This document shows positions 1 to 7,227 of a DNA stretch of 18,437 nucleotides, piece by piece; within the stretch, counting starts at the first letter, position 1; every line of letters starts with the position of its first letter. The DNA is from an archaeon (GTDB lineage Archaea; Nanobdellota; Nanobdellia; SCGC-AAA011-G17; PNOQ01). A program made the translations under genes and the position numbers. The DNA lies in the NCBI GenBank assembly GCA_021107835.1, contig JAIOSD010000047.1:1-18437 (forward strand), given 5' to 3'. The notes beneath the pieces were generated by a model that made no database searches, was not told the DNA's origin, and worked only from the letters and a program-made list of their open reading frames with translations.

Positions 1-2328
1 CCTACTGATGGAGATACAATCTATGTTGATAATGTTTATTTGAATGCTACTGTTACTGATGAAAGTGATACTTCTGCGTTCTTTGATTGGAATAATTCTT
101 TGGTGGGTTATTGGAGTTTTGAAGAAGTGTTAACTAATGGAACTGTTTATGATAATTCTAGCTATAGTAATGGTGGAGTAATGAATAATTTTGGTTCTAA
201 TATTACTGTTTCTGGAAAGTATGGTAATGCTTTAGAATTTAATGATACTTATGTGCAACTTCCAGATATGGGGCTTGGTGGTAGTTCTGAGTTGACTATT
301 TGTGGATGGTCTTACTTGAATACACTTGGCGTGGGTGGTTCTGATGATGGTATGATTGTGGCTATAAGCGATGACTCTTCTTATTCTATGTTTTGGTATG
401 ATTATGATGATGGATATAGTGGGAATGATAGGGGATACTCTTTTACTGTTGGAAACTTAGCTAGTGATAGGGTAAACACTGGAGACGAGTCTGCTACAGT
501 AAATAAATGGGAACATGTTTGTGGGGTGATGAATGGGTCTAATAGGGCGATTTATCTTAATGGAGATCTAAAAGATTCTAAAAATTCTGTACAGCATACT
601 ACTGTTCCAGAACCTACTCCCGGGAAGAATCGTATTGGTTCTTGGGAACCAAGTACGTGGTATTATTTTAATGGAAGTTTGGATGAAATTAAAATATTTA
701 GGAGGGCTTTATCTCCTGAAGAAATTAATGCATCTTATAATAATAGCTTGCATAGGTTGTACAACAATTTTACTAATTTGGGGGGTGGCACTTATAATTA
801 TACTGCTTATGCTATTGATATTGGAGGTAATTTAAATAAAACTGGATTGAGAAATGTTACTATAAATTCTGCTCCAACTACAACTAGTTCTAGAATTTCT
901 CCAACTATTGCATACTCTAATGATACATTAATGGGTTTTTGTAATGGTACTGATGTTGATTTGGACACTCTTGCTTACCATTGGAAGTGGTATCAAGATG
1001 GTTCTTTGATTGCTACAGGTAGTACTACTGGGCCTGTTGTGGTAGATGATACAGAAGATAGTTTTGAGGATCTTTCTAGTGGGGCGATTAAATCAGTAGA
1101 GAACTCGGTTGATGAAAATTGGGTAACTAGTGCTGCAGTTAGTGGGGTATCAAAGGGGCACTTAAGGATTAATTACACTGTTCCTACAGATACTAATACT
1201 GCAGAATTAGAATATAAAATTTTTACCCATGCGGGCTGTGTTAATACGAATAATCTTTCATGTTATAATGGTTCAAGCTGGGTTTTATTGGATTCTTGGG
1301 GAAATTCTCAAAATTATATTAAAAATATTTCTATTGATCAATTGTGTATAGATAATGGAGAGGTTTTAGAACTTGATTTTTACCTTGATTGTGGGGGCGG
1401 GGTTAAAGAATATTCTAGGCTTTATGAGGAACAAGTTCTATGGACCAAAGATGCGATTTATTATACTGTTGAAGAAGAAGTAAGTGTTCATAATTTATCT
1501 AGTGGGAATACTGCTAAGGGTCAGAATTGGACCCTTTCTTGTATGTCTTATGATGGTACTTATAATTCTAGTACATGGTATAATAGTACTGCAGTTGAAA
1601 TATTAAATACATTACCTGGTCCAGTTAGTTTAACTAGCCCTGTTAATGATACTTCCACAACCAGTAGGCCCCCCACTTTTTATTGGAGTGATAGTGGGTT
1701 AGATATTGATAATGATGCTTTAACATATCATTTTATTTTAGATGATGGTTATAATTTTGATGGCCCTGAAAATAATATTACCGGGGTAGGTTCTACTTTT
1801 CATTATCCTACGGGGAATTTAGATACGGATGTTATGTATTATTGGAAAGTAAGGGCTAATGATGGGGTTGGTTGGGGGCCATGGAGTGAGATATGGGCTG
1901 TTACTATTGATAGTTTGTTAGATATTTCTTTAACAACCGATTTAATTAACTTTAGTTTTTTATCCCCTGGAGAAACAGTTAATACCACCAATCCTACTTA
2001 CCCTCCTTTTGTGCTTCAAAATGATGGAAATGTATTAAGTAATATTTCTATTAATGCTACTGCGTTGTTTGATAAAGTTGAACTTAATACAGATTATTAT
2101 AGATTTAAAGTAGATAATGTTTCTGGGGAAGAAATTTCTCTTAATTGGTCAACTTCTCTATGGAATTGGACAAACATGTCCAATGTTTCTACGTTTATGA
2201 TTGAATCTTTAAATTATTCTGATTCACAAGATAGTTGTGAGATTGATATTTTGGTTAATGTAATTAGTTATGAACCTTTGGGGGATAAAGAGTCCAATGT
2301 AACTTTTGTGGCTTCTATGGCGGAATAA
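1..2328 (+). CDS. Large secreted surface protein with LamG and Ig/Fn3-like domains (5'-partial)
   Basis: The frame is open from base 1, so the gene begins upstream and no signal peptide is visible; the TTG at 40 is internal. The visible part is 775 aa. In order: the end of an Ig-like domain; a LamG-type concanavalin A-like domain (about bases 100-735, with the hallmark opening GYWSFEE and the closing 'FNGSLDEIKIFRRALSPEEI'); an Ig/PKD-like module; an unassigned beta-rich stretch with several Cys; an Fn3-like module (about 1615-1910, YWKVRANDG); and a C-terminal beta domain without a TM anchor. About three dozen N-x-S/T sequons suggest heavy N-glycosylation outside the cell. LamG modules commonly bind glycans or mediate adhesion; the ligand here is unknown. 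Its TAA overlaps the next ATG by one base (TAATG), so the two are probably one operon. The domain type is fairly sure; the role as adhesin or envelope protein is inferred. Confidence 0.8.
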   Translation, partial: PTDGDTIYVDNVYLNATVTDESDTSAFFDWNNSLVGYWSFEEVLTNGTVYDNSSYSNGGVMNNFGSNITVSGKYGNALEFNDTYVQLPDMGLGGSSELTICGWSYLNTLGVGGSDDGMIVAISDDSSYSMFWYDYDDGYSGNDRGYSFTVGNLASDRVNTGDESATVNKWEHVCGVMNGSNRAIYLNGDLKDSKNSVQHTTVPEPTPGKNRIGSWEPSTWYYFNGSLDEIKIFRRALSPEEINASYNNSLHRLYNNFTNLGGGTYNYTAYAIDIGGNLNKTGLRNVTINSAPTTTSSRISPTIAYSNDTLMGFCNGTDVDLDTLAYHWKWYQDGSLIATGSTTGPVVVDDTEDSFEDLSSGAIKSVENSVDENWVTSAAVSGVSKGHLRINYTVPTDTNTAELEYKIFTHAGCVNTNNLSCYNGSSWVLLDSWGNSQNYIKNISIDQLCIDNGEVLELDFYLDCGGGVKEYSRLYEEQVLWTKDAIYYTVEEEVSVHNLSSGNTAKGQNWTLSCMSYDGTYNSSTWYNSTAVEILNTLPGPVSLTSPVNDTSTTSRPPTFYWSDSGLDIDNDALTYHFILDDGYNFDGPENNITGVGSTFHYPTGNLDTDVMYYWKVRANDGVGWGPWSEIWAVTIDSLLDISLTTDLINFSFLSPGETVNTTNPTYPPFVLQNDGNVLSNISINATALFDKVELNTDYYRFKVDNVSGEEISLNWSTSLWNWTNMSNVSTFMIESLNYSDSQDSCEIDILVNVISYEPLGDKESNVTFVASMAE

Positions 2329-3533
2329 TGATGAGAAATAAAAGAGTAGGAATTGTAATGATTTTGCTAATCTTTATCATTTCATTTGTTGGTTCAGTTA
2401 GTGCCCTTGGGATTACACCTGCAAGAAAAATAGTTGATTTTGAGTCTGGACTTGAACAAACTGTTGAATTTTATATTGTTAATAGTGAGGGTAAGGATAT
2501 GAAAGTGGTTGTTTATGCTGAAAATGTTTTTGAAGGTGGAGAAATAGTGGTTGGAACTCCTGAAATTATTTTTTCTTCTGAAGAAGATAGGAAGAAAGTT
2601 AATTATACCTTTAAATTGCCTGAAGAATTTAAGATTCCTGGGAAACAGATTGCTAAAATGGTTGTAAGGGAGATACCTATGGATGTTGGGGAAATAGATG
2701 GGACTGTTATTGGGGCGAGTGTAGCGATTATTCATCAATTAATTGTTGAGGTTCCTTTCCCTGGAAAATATGCGGTTGCTGAATTGAAGATTACTGAAAC
2801 TGGTTTAATAGATAGTGTTGATTTTGTTGTTTCTTTGATTAATCTAGGTATAGAAGATATTAATAGTGCTAGTGGGGTAATTGAAATATTCGATGCATTT
2901 AGTGATGAAAAGGTTACTACTTTAGAAACTGATTTATTTTCTGTTAATTCTGGTGATAAAAAAGAAAATACTGTTGTTTGGACTGAAAATATTGAGATTG
3001 GCAAGTACTACGCTAAGTTGAAACTTAATTATGATGGTAATGTTGTTGAAGCAGATAGAGAATTTACAGTTGGTGCAAGGATGGTTGAGTTGTTGTACAT
3101 ATTTGCTAAAAACTTTAAACTTGGAGATATAGCTAAATTTAATATTTTAGTGGAGAACAAATGGTCGGATAGTATTCATGATGTTTATACAGAATTTTTA
3201 ATTTCCAAATTAGGTGGTAAAATTGCTAACTTTAAAAGTGCAACAGAAGATATTGAAGGAGAATCTACTAAGGAGTTAACTGCTTATTGGGATACTGAAG
3301 GGGTTGAGGGGGGAGAATATGGTGCTAAGATTACCTTACGTCATGATGATGAGGCATTAGAAATGGATGTAAAGACAATTATTACTTCAAACTCTATTAC
3401 TTTTGATGGTTTAACTGGTGCAGTTACTTCGGGTGGGCTTGTTAATACTAATTTTGTAGTCGGGGCGATTGTTTTGGTTATTGTAACTAGTTTGTTTTGG
3501 TTTGTTTGGTTTAAGTTTAGGAAGAAGAAATAG
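2328..3533 (+). CDS. Membrane-anchored surface protein with Ig-like domains
   Basis: 401 aa. A signal peptide (residues about 1-26, basic MMRNKR then a hydrophobic core, likely cleaved after SVSA) is followed by three beta-rich segments of roughly 100 residues that look like Ig-like/NEW3-type domains. A TM helix at about 376-394 and the basic tail FKFRKKK follow, so the bulk faces outside. The ATG at 2328 overlaps the upstream stop by one base; an adjacent ATG at 2331 is an alternative start. Its position next to the LamG protein suggests the two act together at the surface, this one perhaps as anchor or chaperone. Valine is very frequent (about 45 of 401). It has no catalytic motif, and I cannot name a specific family. 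Confidence 0.8.
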   Translation: MMRNKRVGIVMILLIFIISFVGSVSALGITPARKIVDFESGLEQTVEFYIVNSEGKDMKVVVYAENVFEGGEIVVGTPEIIFSSEEDRKKVNYTFKLPEEFKIPGKQIAKMVVREIPMDVGEIDGTVIGASVAIIHQLIVEVPFPGKYAVAELKITETGLIDSVDFVVSLINLGIEDINSASGVIEIFDAFSDEKVTTLETDLFSVNSGDKKENTVVWTENIEIGKYYAKLKLNYDGNVVEADREFTVGARMVELLYIFAKNFKLGDIAKFNILVENKWSDSIHDVYTEFLISKLGGKIANFKSATEDIEGESTKELTAYWDTEGVEGGEYGAKITLRHDDEALEMDVKTIITSNSITFDGLTGAVTSGGLVNTNFVVGAIVLVIVTSLFWFVWFKFRKKK

Positions 3534-3550
3534 GTTTTGTTAGAAAGCTA

Positions 3551-4765
3551 CTATTTTAGCATTAAAAATTTATAGGCTGGAATTACTTTAATTGACTTTC
3601 CTTTAATTTCAAATTCATCTTCTTGAGAAAATGTTAAAATTGTTCCGTTATTAAGTTTGAATTTTTTCATTGCTTCTAATAATCCCTCAGTTTCTCTCTT
3701 TTGGTTTTCGTCATTTAAGTTGTAACAAACTTGAATTGCTTGGTTGATTTTATTGTTTTCTTTAATGATAAAATCACATTCATGTTTTTCTTGGAAATAA
3801 AATATGTTTTTATATTTTTTTCTTAGATGCAAAAAAATACTATTTTCAAACATTCTACCTCTATCTTTTGAGAAGGATACTGTATTTGAATGTGAAAATC
3901 CATTATCTATTGAATAGACTTTCTTACGATTTATCTGTTGTTTTTTATATGAATAACTAAATTTTGGAACAGTAAATAATACATAAGAATCTTCAAAATA
4001 GGATATATAATCTATAACTGTTTGAACGGATTTTATTTGAAACATTTTTTTAAGAGAATTAAAGGAGAATTCTTTTCCTACATGACTAATTAAATAAATT
4101 GCAATTTTTTTTAGTAATGAAGAATTTCTTATTTTATACCTATTAACAATATCTCTCATAATTATGTCACTTAGTAATTCATTTAATATTTCTGGATTAT
4201 TTTCTTTTAAAAATTCAGGAAAGCCCCCTTTGGATAAGAAGGTTTTATAAGATTTTTCAGATGCTTTTTCTTTAGTGAAATCTAAGAATTCTTTAAATGA
4301 GAACGGAAAAAGTTGGATGTCTATATGTCTTCCAGTAAGCCTCGTTCCAAGTTCTTTGCTTAATAAAGAAGCATTTGATCCTGTCAAAATAACTTTTTCT
4401 TTTTTGTCTACTAAATATCTTACAAATATTTCCCATTTGTTTACGTTTTGTATTTCATCAAAGAAATAAATTCCGTTTTTTCCATAAACTTCTTTGAAGA
4501 GTGTATCAATTTTATTAAAATCTTTTAATTCAAATCCATCAAGTTTAGGATCCTCTAAGTTTAAATAGTAAAATTTTTTTTGTTTTTTTAAGATTTGGCT
4601 TAAAAGAGTACTTTTACCGCATCTTCTTACCCCGGAAATTATTATAGCGAAATTGGGAGTTAAATGAATATTTTTGATTTTTTCTCTTTCTATTCCCTTT
4701 TCTAATTTTAATATCCACTTTCTTTGGGATGCTATTACTTCCTTTAGAACTTCTTTTTTTATCAT
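3551..4765 (-). CDS. AAA_14 / DUF4143 family ATPase
   Basis: 404 aa, the usual size for this family. Walker A is GVRRCGKST at residues 45-53, Walker B is IYFFDEIQNV near residue 100, and a sensor-like LTGSNASLL is near 130, followed by the family segment 'TGRHIDIQLFPFSFKEFLDF'. The C-terminal half is DUF4143-like: a winged-helix part (about 205-260) and a restriction-endonuclease-like part (about 300-380) with 'ECDFII' but IQVCY where an active nuclease would have E-x-K, so nuclease activity is unlikely. The family is abundant and mobile in archaea and its physiological role is poorly known; links to mobile elements or toxin-antitoxin functions are only suggested. Convergent with the preceding gene (17-base gap). 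Its promoter carries two near-identical palindromes, suggesting dedicated and possibly self-exerted control. Confidence 0.88.
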   Translation of the reverse strand: MIKKEVLKEVIASQRKWILKLEKGIEREKIKNIHLTPNFAIIISGVRRCGKSTLLSQILKKQKKFYYLNLEDPKLDGFELKDFNKIDTLFKEVYGKNGIYFFDEIQNVNKWEIFVRYLVDKKEKVILTGSNASLLSKELGTRLTGRHIDIQLFPFSFKEFLDFTKEKASEKSYKTFLSKGGFPEFLKENNPEILNELLSDIIMRDIVNRYKIRNSSLLKKIAIYLISHVGKEFSFNSLKKMFQIKSVQTVIDYISYFEDSYVLFTVPKFSYSYKKQQINRKKVYSIDNGFSHSNTVSFSKDRGRMFENSIFLHLRKKYKNIFYFQEKHECDFIIKENNKINQAIQVCYNLNDENQKRETEGLLEAMKKFKLNNGTILTFSQEDEFEIKGKSIKVIPAYKFLMLK

Positions 4766-4786
4766 GACTTCTTAAGCATATATTTG

Positions 4787-4794
4787 TTTATAAA
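4787..4794 (-). promoter_or_regulatory. TATA box of the AAA_14 ATPase gene
   Basis: TTTATAAA, centred about 25 bases upstream of the ATG at 4765. This places initiation at or next to the start codon (leaderless mRNA). No Shine-Dalgarno sequence precedes the gene. The palindrome pair begins three bases upstream of this box, where the BRE and TFB contacts lie. Confidence 0.6.
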
Positions 4795-4796
4795 GG

Positions 4797-4839
4797 TTTC
4801 TATTACTAATAGAAAGATTTGTCTATTACTAATAGAAAC
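4797..4839. promoter_or_regulatory. Twin palindromic operator upstream of the ATPase
   Basis: The first copy at 4797-4815 is TTTCTATTACTAATAGAAA, a perfect 9+1+9 palindrome. The second copy repeats the 17-base core TCTATTACTAATAGAAA at 4822-4838, a perfect 15-bp palindrome with one broken outer pair. Copy-to-copy spacing is 23 bp, about two helical turns, which fits cooperative binding of two dimers on one face. The first copy lies against the TATA/BRE region of the ATPase promoter. The binding protein is unknown; the ATPase's own winged-helix domain is one candidate. Confidence 0.75.
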
Positions 4840-4873
4840 TTTGAGTTTTTTAAAATCAATGAGTAGGTATTTG

Positions 4874-5464
4874 TTATTCACCATAATTTTTTTCTTTTTT
4901 TATTAATTTTAATATTTCTTTGAAATTCTTTTCTGTTTGTTTAGCTTTATAGTTTTTTAAAACTTTAATATTTTTTTTCATTAATTTGTTTTTAATTAAG
5001 AACTGACAGAATTGCGTTACATTCTTTGGATTGTTTGTTTTATAGCATCTTTCAAAATCTATCATTACTATTTTTTTATCTTTTATGAAAATATGTTTTT
5101 TTGGGCGAGTAAACTCCAGTTTATTTATTTTTAATTTATCTAAAATTCTGCATTGATCTAATATTTTTTTTATAATTGGGAAAACTTTTTTATTTTTCTC
5201 TAAATAATCTACAAATAATACCCCTTCTACGAATTCATAAATCAAATAATTTTTTCCTGAAGAAATTAACTTAGGTCCTACACCATATTTATTTAATATT
5301 TTTAGAAACTTTGCCTCATTTTGCATCCTTTGTATAGCTTTGCTATCTGGATTTTTTACTTTTATTGTAACTTTCTTTTTTTTATATTGTCCTGTGTAAA
5401 CTAAGGATCTTTTGCCTTTTGCAAGATATTTTACGTTTTTGATAGTTTTTGGGATATTGTGCAT
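4874..5464 (-). CDS. Small atypical Ser/Thr protein kinase (COG2112-like)
   Basis: 196 aa with a compact, RIO/Bud32-like archaeal kinase fold. Visible elements are a degenerate glycine loop (AKGKRSLVYTG, about 15-25), the likely ATP lysine K35 in VTIKVK, a likely helix-C glutamate E50, a hinge around YLIYEFVEG (73-81), and the metal-binding IDFERC with D136. The conventional HRD catalytic loop is replaced by 'EFTRPKKHIFI', as in the archaeal predicted kinases of COG2112, which also have the NPKNVTQF segment seen at about 145-152. Substrates of this family are unknown. It is distinct from KEOPS Bud32, whose catalytic loop and C-terminal basic tail are missing. It shares a 50-bp divergent promoter region with the secreted protein gene at 5515 and is likely leaderless. 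Confidence 0.8.
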   Translation of the reverse strand: MHNIPKTIKNVKYLAKGKRSLVYTGQYKKKKVTIKVKNPDSKAIQRMQNEAKFLKILNKYGVGPKLISSGKNYLIYEFVEGVLFVDYLEKNKKVFPIIKKILDQCRILDKLKINKLEFTRPKKHIFIKDKKIVMIDFERCYKTNNPKNVTQFCQFLIKNKLMKKNIKVLKNYKAKQTEKNFKEILKLIKKEKNYGE

Positions 5465-5470
5465 ATATCT

Positions 5471-5494
5471 TTTAAATAGAAATTTTTTTAAATA
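5471..5494. promoter_or_regulatory. Divergent promoter region with two TTTAAATA boxes
   Basis: The 50-bp gap between two divergent start codons (5464 minus, 5515 plus) holds TTTAAATAG twice, at 5471 and 5487. The 5487-5494 box is centred about 25 bases from both start codons. On the minus strand the same block reads TATTTAAAAAAA, so one AT block could position TBP for both leaderless genes. Which orientation dominates cannot be told from sequence. Confidence 0.5.
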
Positions 5495-5514
5495 GCTTTT
5501 CTTTTATTATCATT

Positions 5515-7227
5515 ATGAAAAGAGGAAAGATTCTTGGACTTTTTGTTATATTGCTATTTTTTAATTCAATTATAGTATCTGCTGATAATGAAACTTTTAG
5601 TTTGGATAAGGGGTTTAATTGGTTAAATGATGAGATGACTAGCACTAATTGGGGTGGAACTGTAGATACTATTTCTTGGTCTATTCTTGCATTAAATAAT
5701 AGGGGTTATGATGTTAGTGGTGGAATTAGTAGATTAAGACAAGTAGAAGATGATTATAATTGGGATAATGATATTTATGATACCTCTTTAGCTATGTTGG
5801 CTCTTTACAAAACTGGAAATGATGTTGAAGATGAAAAAGCATGGATTTTAGATCAAAGAAGAGAAGCTTTGAAATCTGGGGAGTGGCTTATCCAGCTTTT
5901 ATATGATGGGGAATCTGCGTGTAGGATTATGTACGGTGGGGATGAATTTGATTTTACAGTAAATGATACTAAAATAGTTAGCCCAAGTGATTGTGGGATT
6001 GGAGATTATTGGATTGACTTTGAGGAGTGTATAAAAGATGATGAGGCAGATATTGAAGAAAGTTTTACTGTTAGTTGTATTGATGATGTTGATGCTTCCC
6101 TTTTGTATTCTAAGGTTGGAGAAGAGTATTATATTGTTGATCAAACTAGGCCTTTGAAAATAGAAAATGCTTGTTATGGGGGTGGGTGTAAGTGTTCTGT
6201 TACACAGTATGCTTCTTGGGCTTTACAAGAGCTTGGTGATAGGCCTTTAACAATACCTTATTTGAAGGCTGATTGTAATGAAAGAGTTATTGATGATGTA
6301 TTTTTATATATGCTAACATCTAGTGATTTGTATTCTGATTCGTTAATTGATGGAAGAAATGCCCGTTCTAGTTCTGGTGGTTGGGGCAATGATTTTGAAA
6401 CTACTGCTATGGCGATTCTTGCTTTGAGAGATTCTCCTTCTAGTGTTTTAGCTTCAATTGATTGGTTGGAACATTTCCAAGATGATGATGGTTCTTGGGA
6501 AGGTGATGTTAGAACAACTGCTAAGGTTTTGTATGCTATGACTAAGGAGAAATCTACTTTTGTTCAGAATCAATCAAATCAAAGTGTATTTTGTAATATG
6601 AATGGGATAATAGACGGTAATGAAGAGTGTGAATCTACTGATGATTGTGGAATGGATATGGTTTGTGAGAATTGTATTTGTGTTGCTATAGGGTGTATTG
6701 TTGATGAAGATTGTGATCCAGGGTATAGTTGTGTGTATGGGGAATGTGTGTCTCCTGATGTAGAATGTGTTGATGATGCTTATTGTATCTCTAAGTATGG
6801 GGTTAATTACTTCTGTAACGCTGCTGGAAAGTGTGAAAGGGCATCAGGTCTTGGTGATGAGTGTACAGTTGATAGTGATTGTTCAATACTTTATGGAGAT
6901 GATTATAAATGTGACGATGGGGAATGTGTTAAAAAAGGAACAGGTTGGGTAACTTGGCTTATTGTTACTTTGATTGTTATAGTTGGTTTGGTTGGTGGTT
7001 ACTTTGGATATAAACAGTTTTATAAGAAAAAAGGTGTAAAGCCTGGTTCTCCAGGATATGTACCTAAGAATTTACCTGCTACACGACCAAAGTATCCTGT
7101 TGCTAGACAACAAAGTGTTCCTACTAGGTCTCCAGTGGTTCCTGCTAGATCTTCTGGAACAGATAGAATAGATGCTCAATTGGATAGGTCTCTTAAAAAA
7201 GCTAGAGAATTATTGAGGAAAAAGTGA
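5515..7227 (+). CDS. Secreted alpha-toroid (squalene-cyclase-like repeat) and Cys-rich membrane protein
   Basis: 570 aa. Signal peptide about 1-24 (ends IIVSA). Residues about 28-345 form an alpha-toroid of the prenyltransferase/squalene-cyclase repeat type, with QW-like elements GGWGNDFETTAMAILAL and DDGSWEGDVRTTAKVLYAM and earlier variants. An insertion of roughly 100 residues with several Cys splits the repeats. Residues about 360-474 hold four small Cys modules of the form C-x4-DC-x5-9-C-x3-5-C (for example GCIVDEDCDPGYSCVYGEC), which look disulfide-bonded. A TM helix lies at about 478-500, followed by a Pro/Arg-rich cytoplasmic tail of about 70 residues ending KKARELLRKK. I see no cyclase active-site signature (DXDD), so a binding or structural role is more likely than terpene chemistry. 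It overlaps the next gene by 4 nt and is probably co-translated with it. The domain type is well supported; the function is unknown. Confidence 0.8.
   Translation: MKRGKILGLFVILLFFNSIIVSADNETFSLDKGFNWLNDEMTSTNWGGTVDTISWSILALNNRGYDVSGGISRLRQVEDDYNWDNDIYDTSLAMLALYKTGNDVEDEKAWILDQRREALKSGEWLIQLLYDGESACRIMYGGDEFDFTVNDTKIVSPSDCGIGDYWIDFEECIKDDEADIEESFTVSCIDDVDASLLYSKVGEEYYIVDQTRPLKIENACYGGGCKCSVTQYASWALQELGDRPLTIPYLKADCNERVIDDVFLYMLTSSDLYSDSLIDGRNARSSSGGWGNDFETTAMAILALRDSPSSVLASIDWLEHFQDDDGSWEGDVRTTAKVLYAMTKEKSTFVQNQSNQSVFCNMNGIIDGNEECESTDDCGMDMVCENCICVAIGCIVDEDCDPGYSCVYGECVSPDVECVDDAYCISKYGVNYFCNAAGKCERASGLGDECTVDSDCSILYGDDYKCDDGECVKKGTGWVTWLIVTLIVIVGLVGGYFGYKQFYKKKGVKPGSPGYVPKNLPATRPKYPVARQQSVPTRSPVVPARSSGTDRIDAQLDRSLKKARELLRKK

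Noticed and set aside
40..42. TTG as the true start of the first surface protein
   Set aside because: The same frame is open back to base 1 and upstream residues continue the beta-rich protein; no TATA box or SD precedes it.
3851..3900. Active PD-(D/E)xK nuclease in the ATPase C-terminus
   Set aside because: The E-x-K position reads Q-V-C, which I recall as common in this family, so no nuclease claim is made.
4874..5464. KEOPS kinase Bud32
   Set aside because: No Bud32 catalytic loop or C-terminal basic tail; the TRPKKH and NPKNVTQF segments point to the COG2112 group.
5515..7227. Terpene or squalene cyclase enzyme
   Set aside because: The repeats are alpha-toroid-like, but the catalytic DXDD signature is not seen and the protein is secreted.
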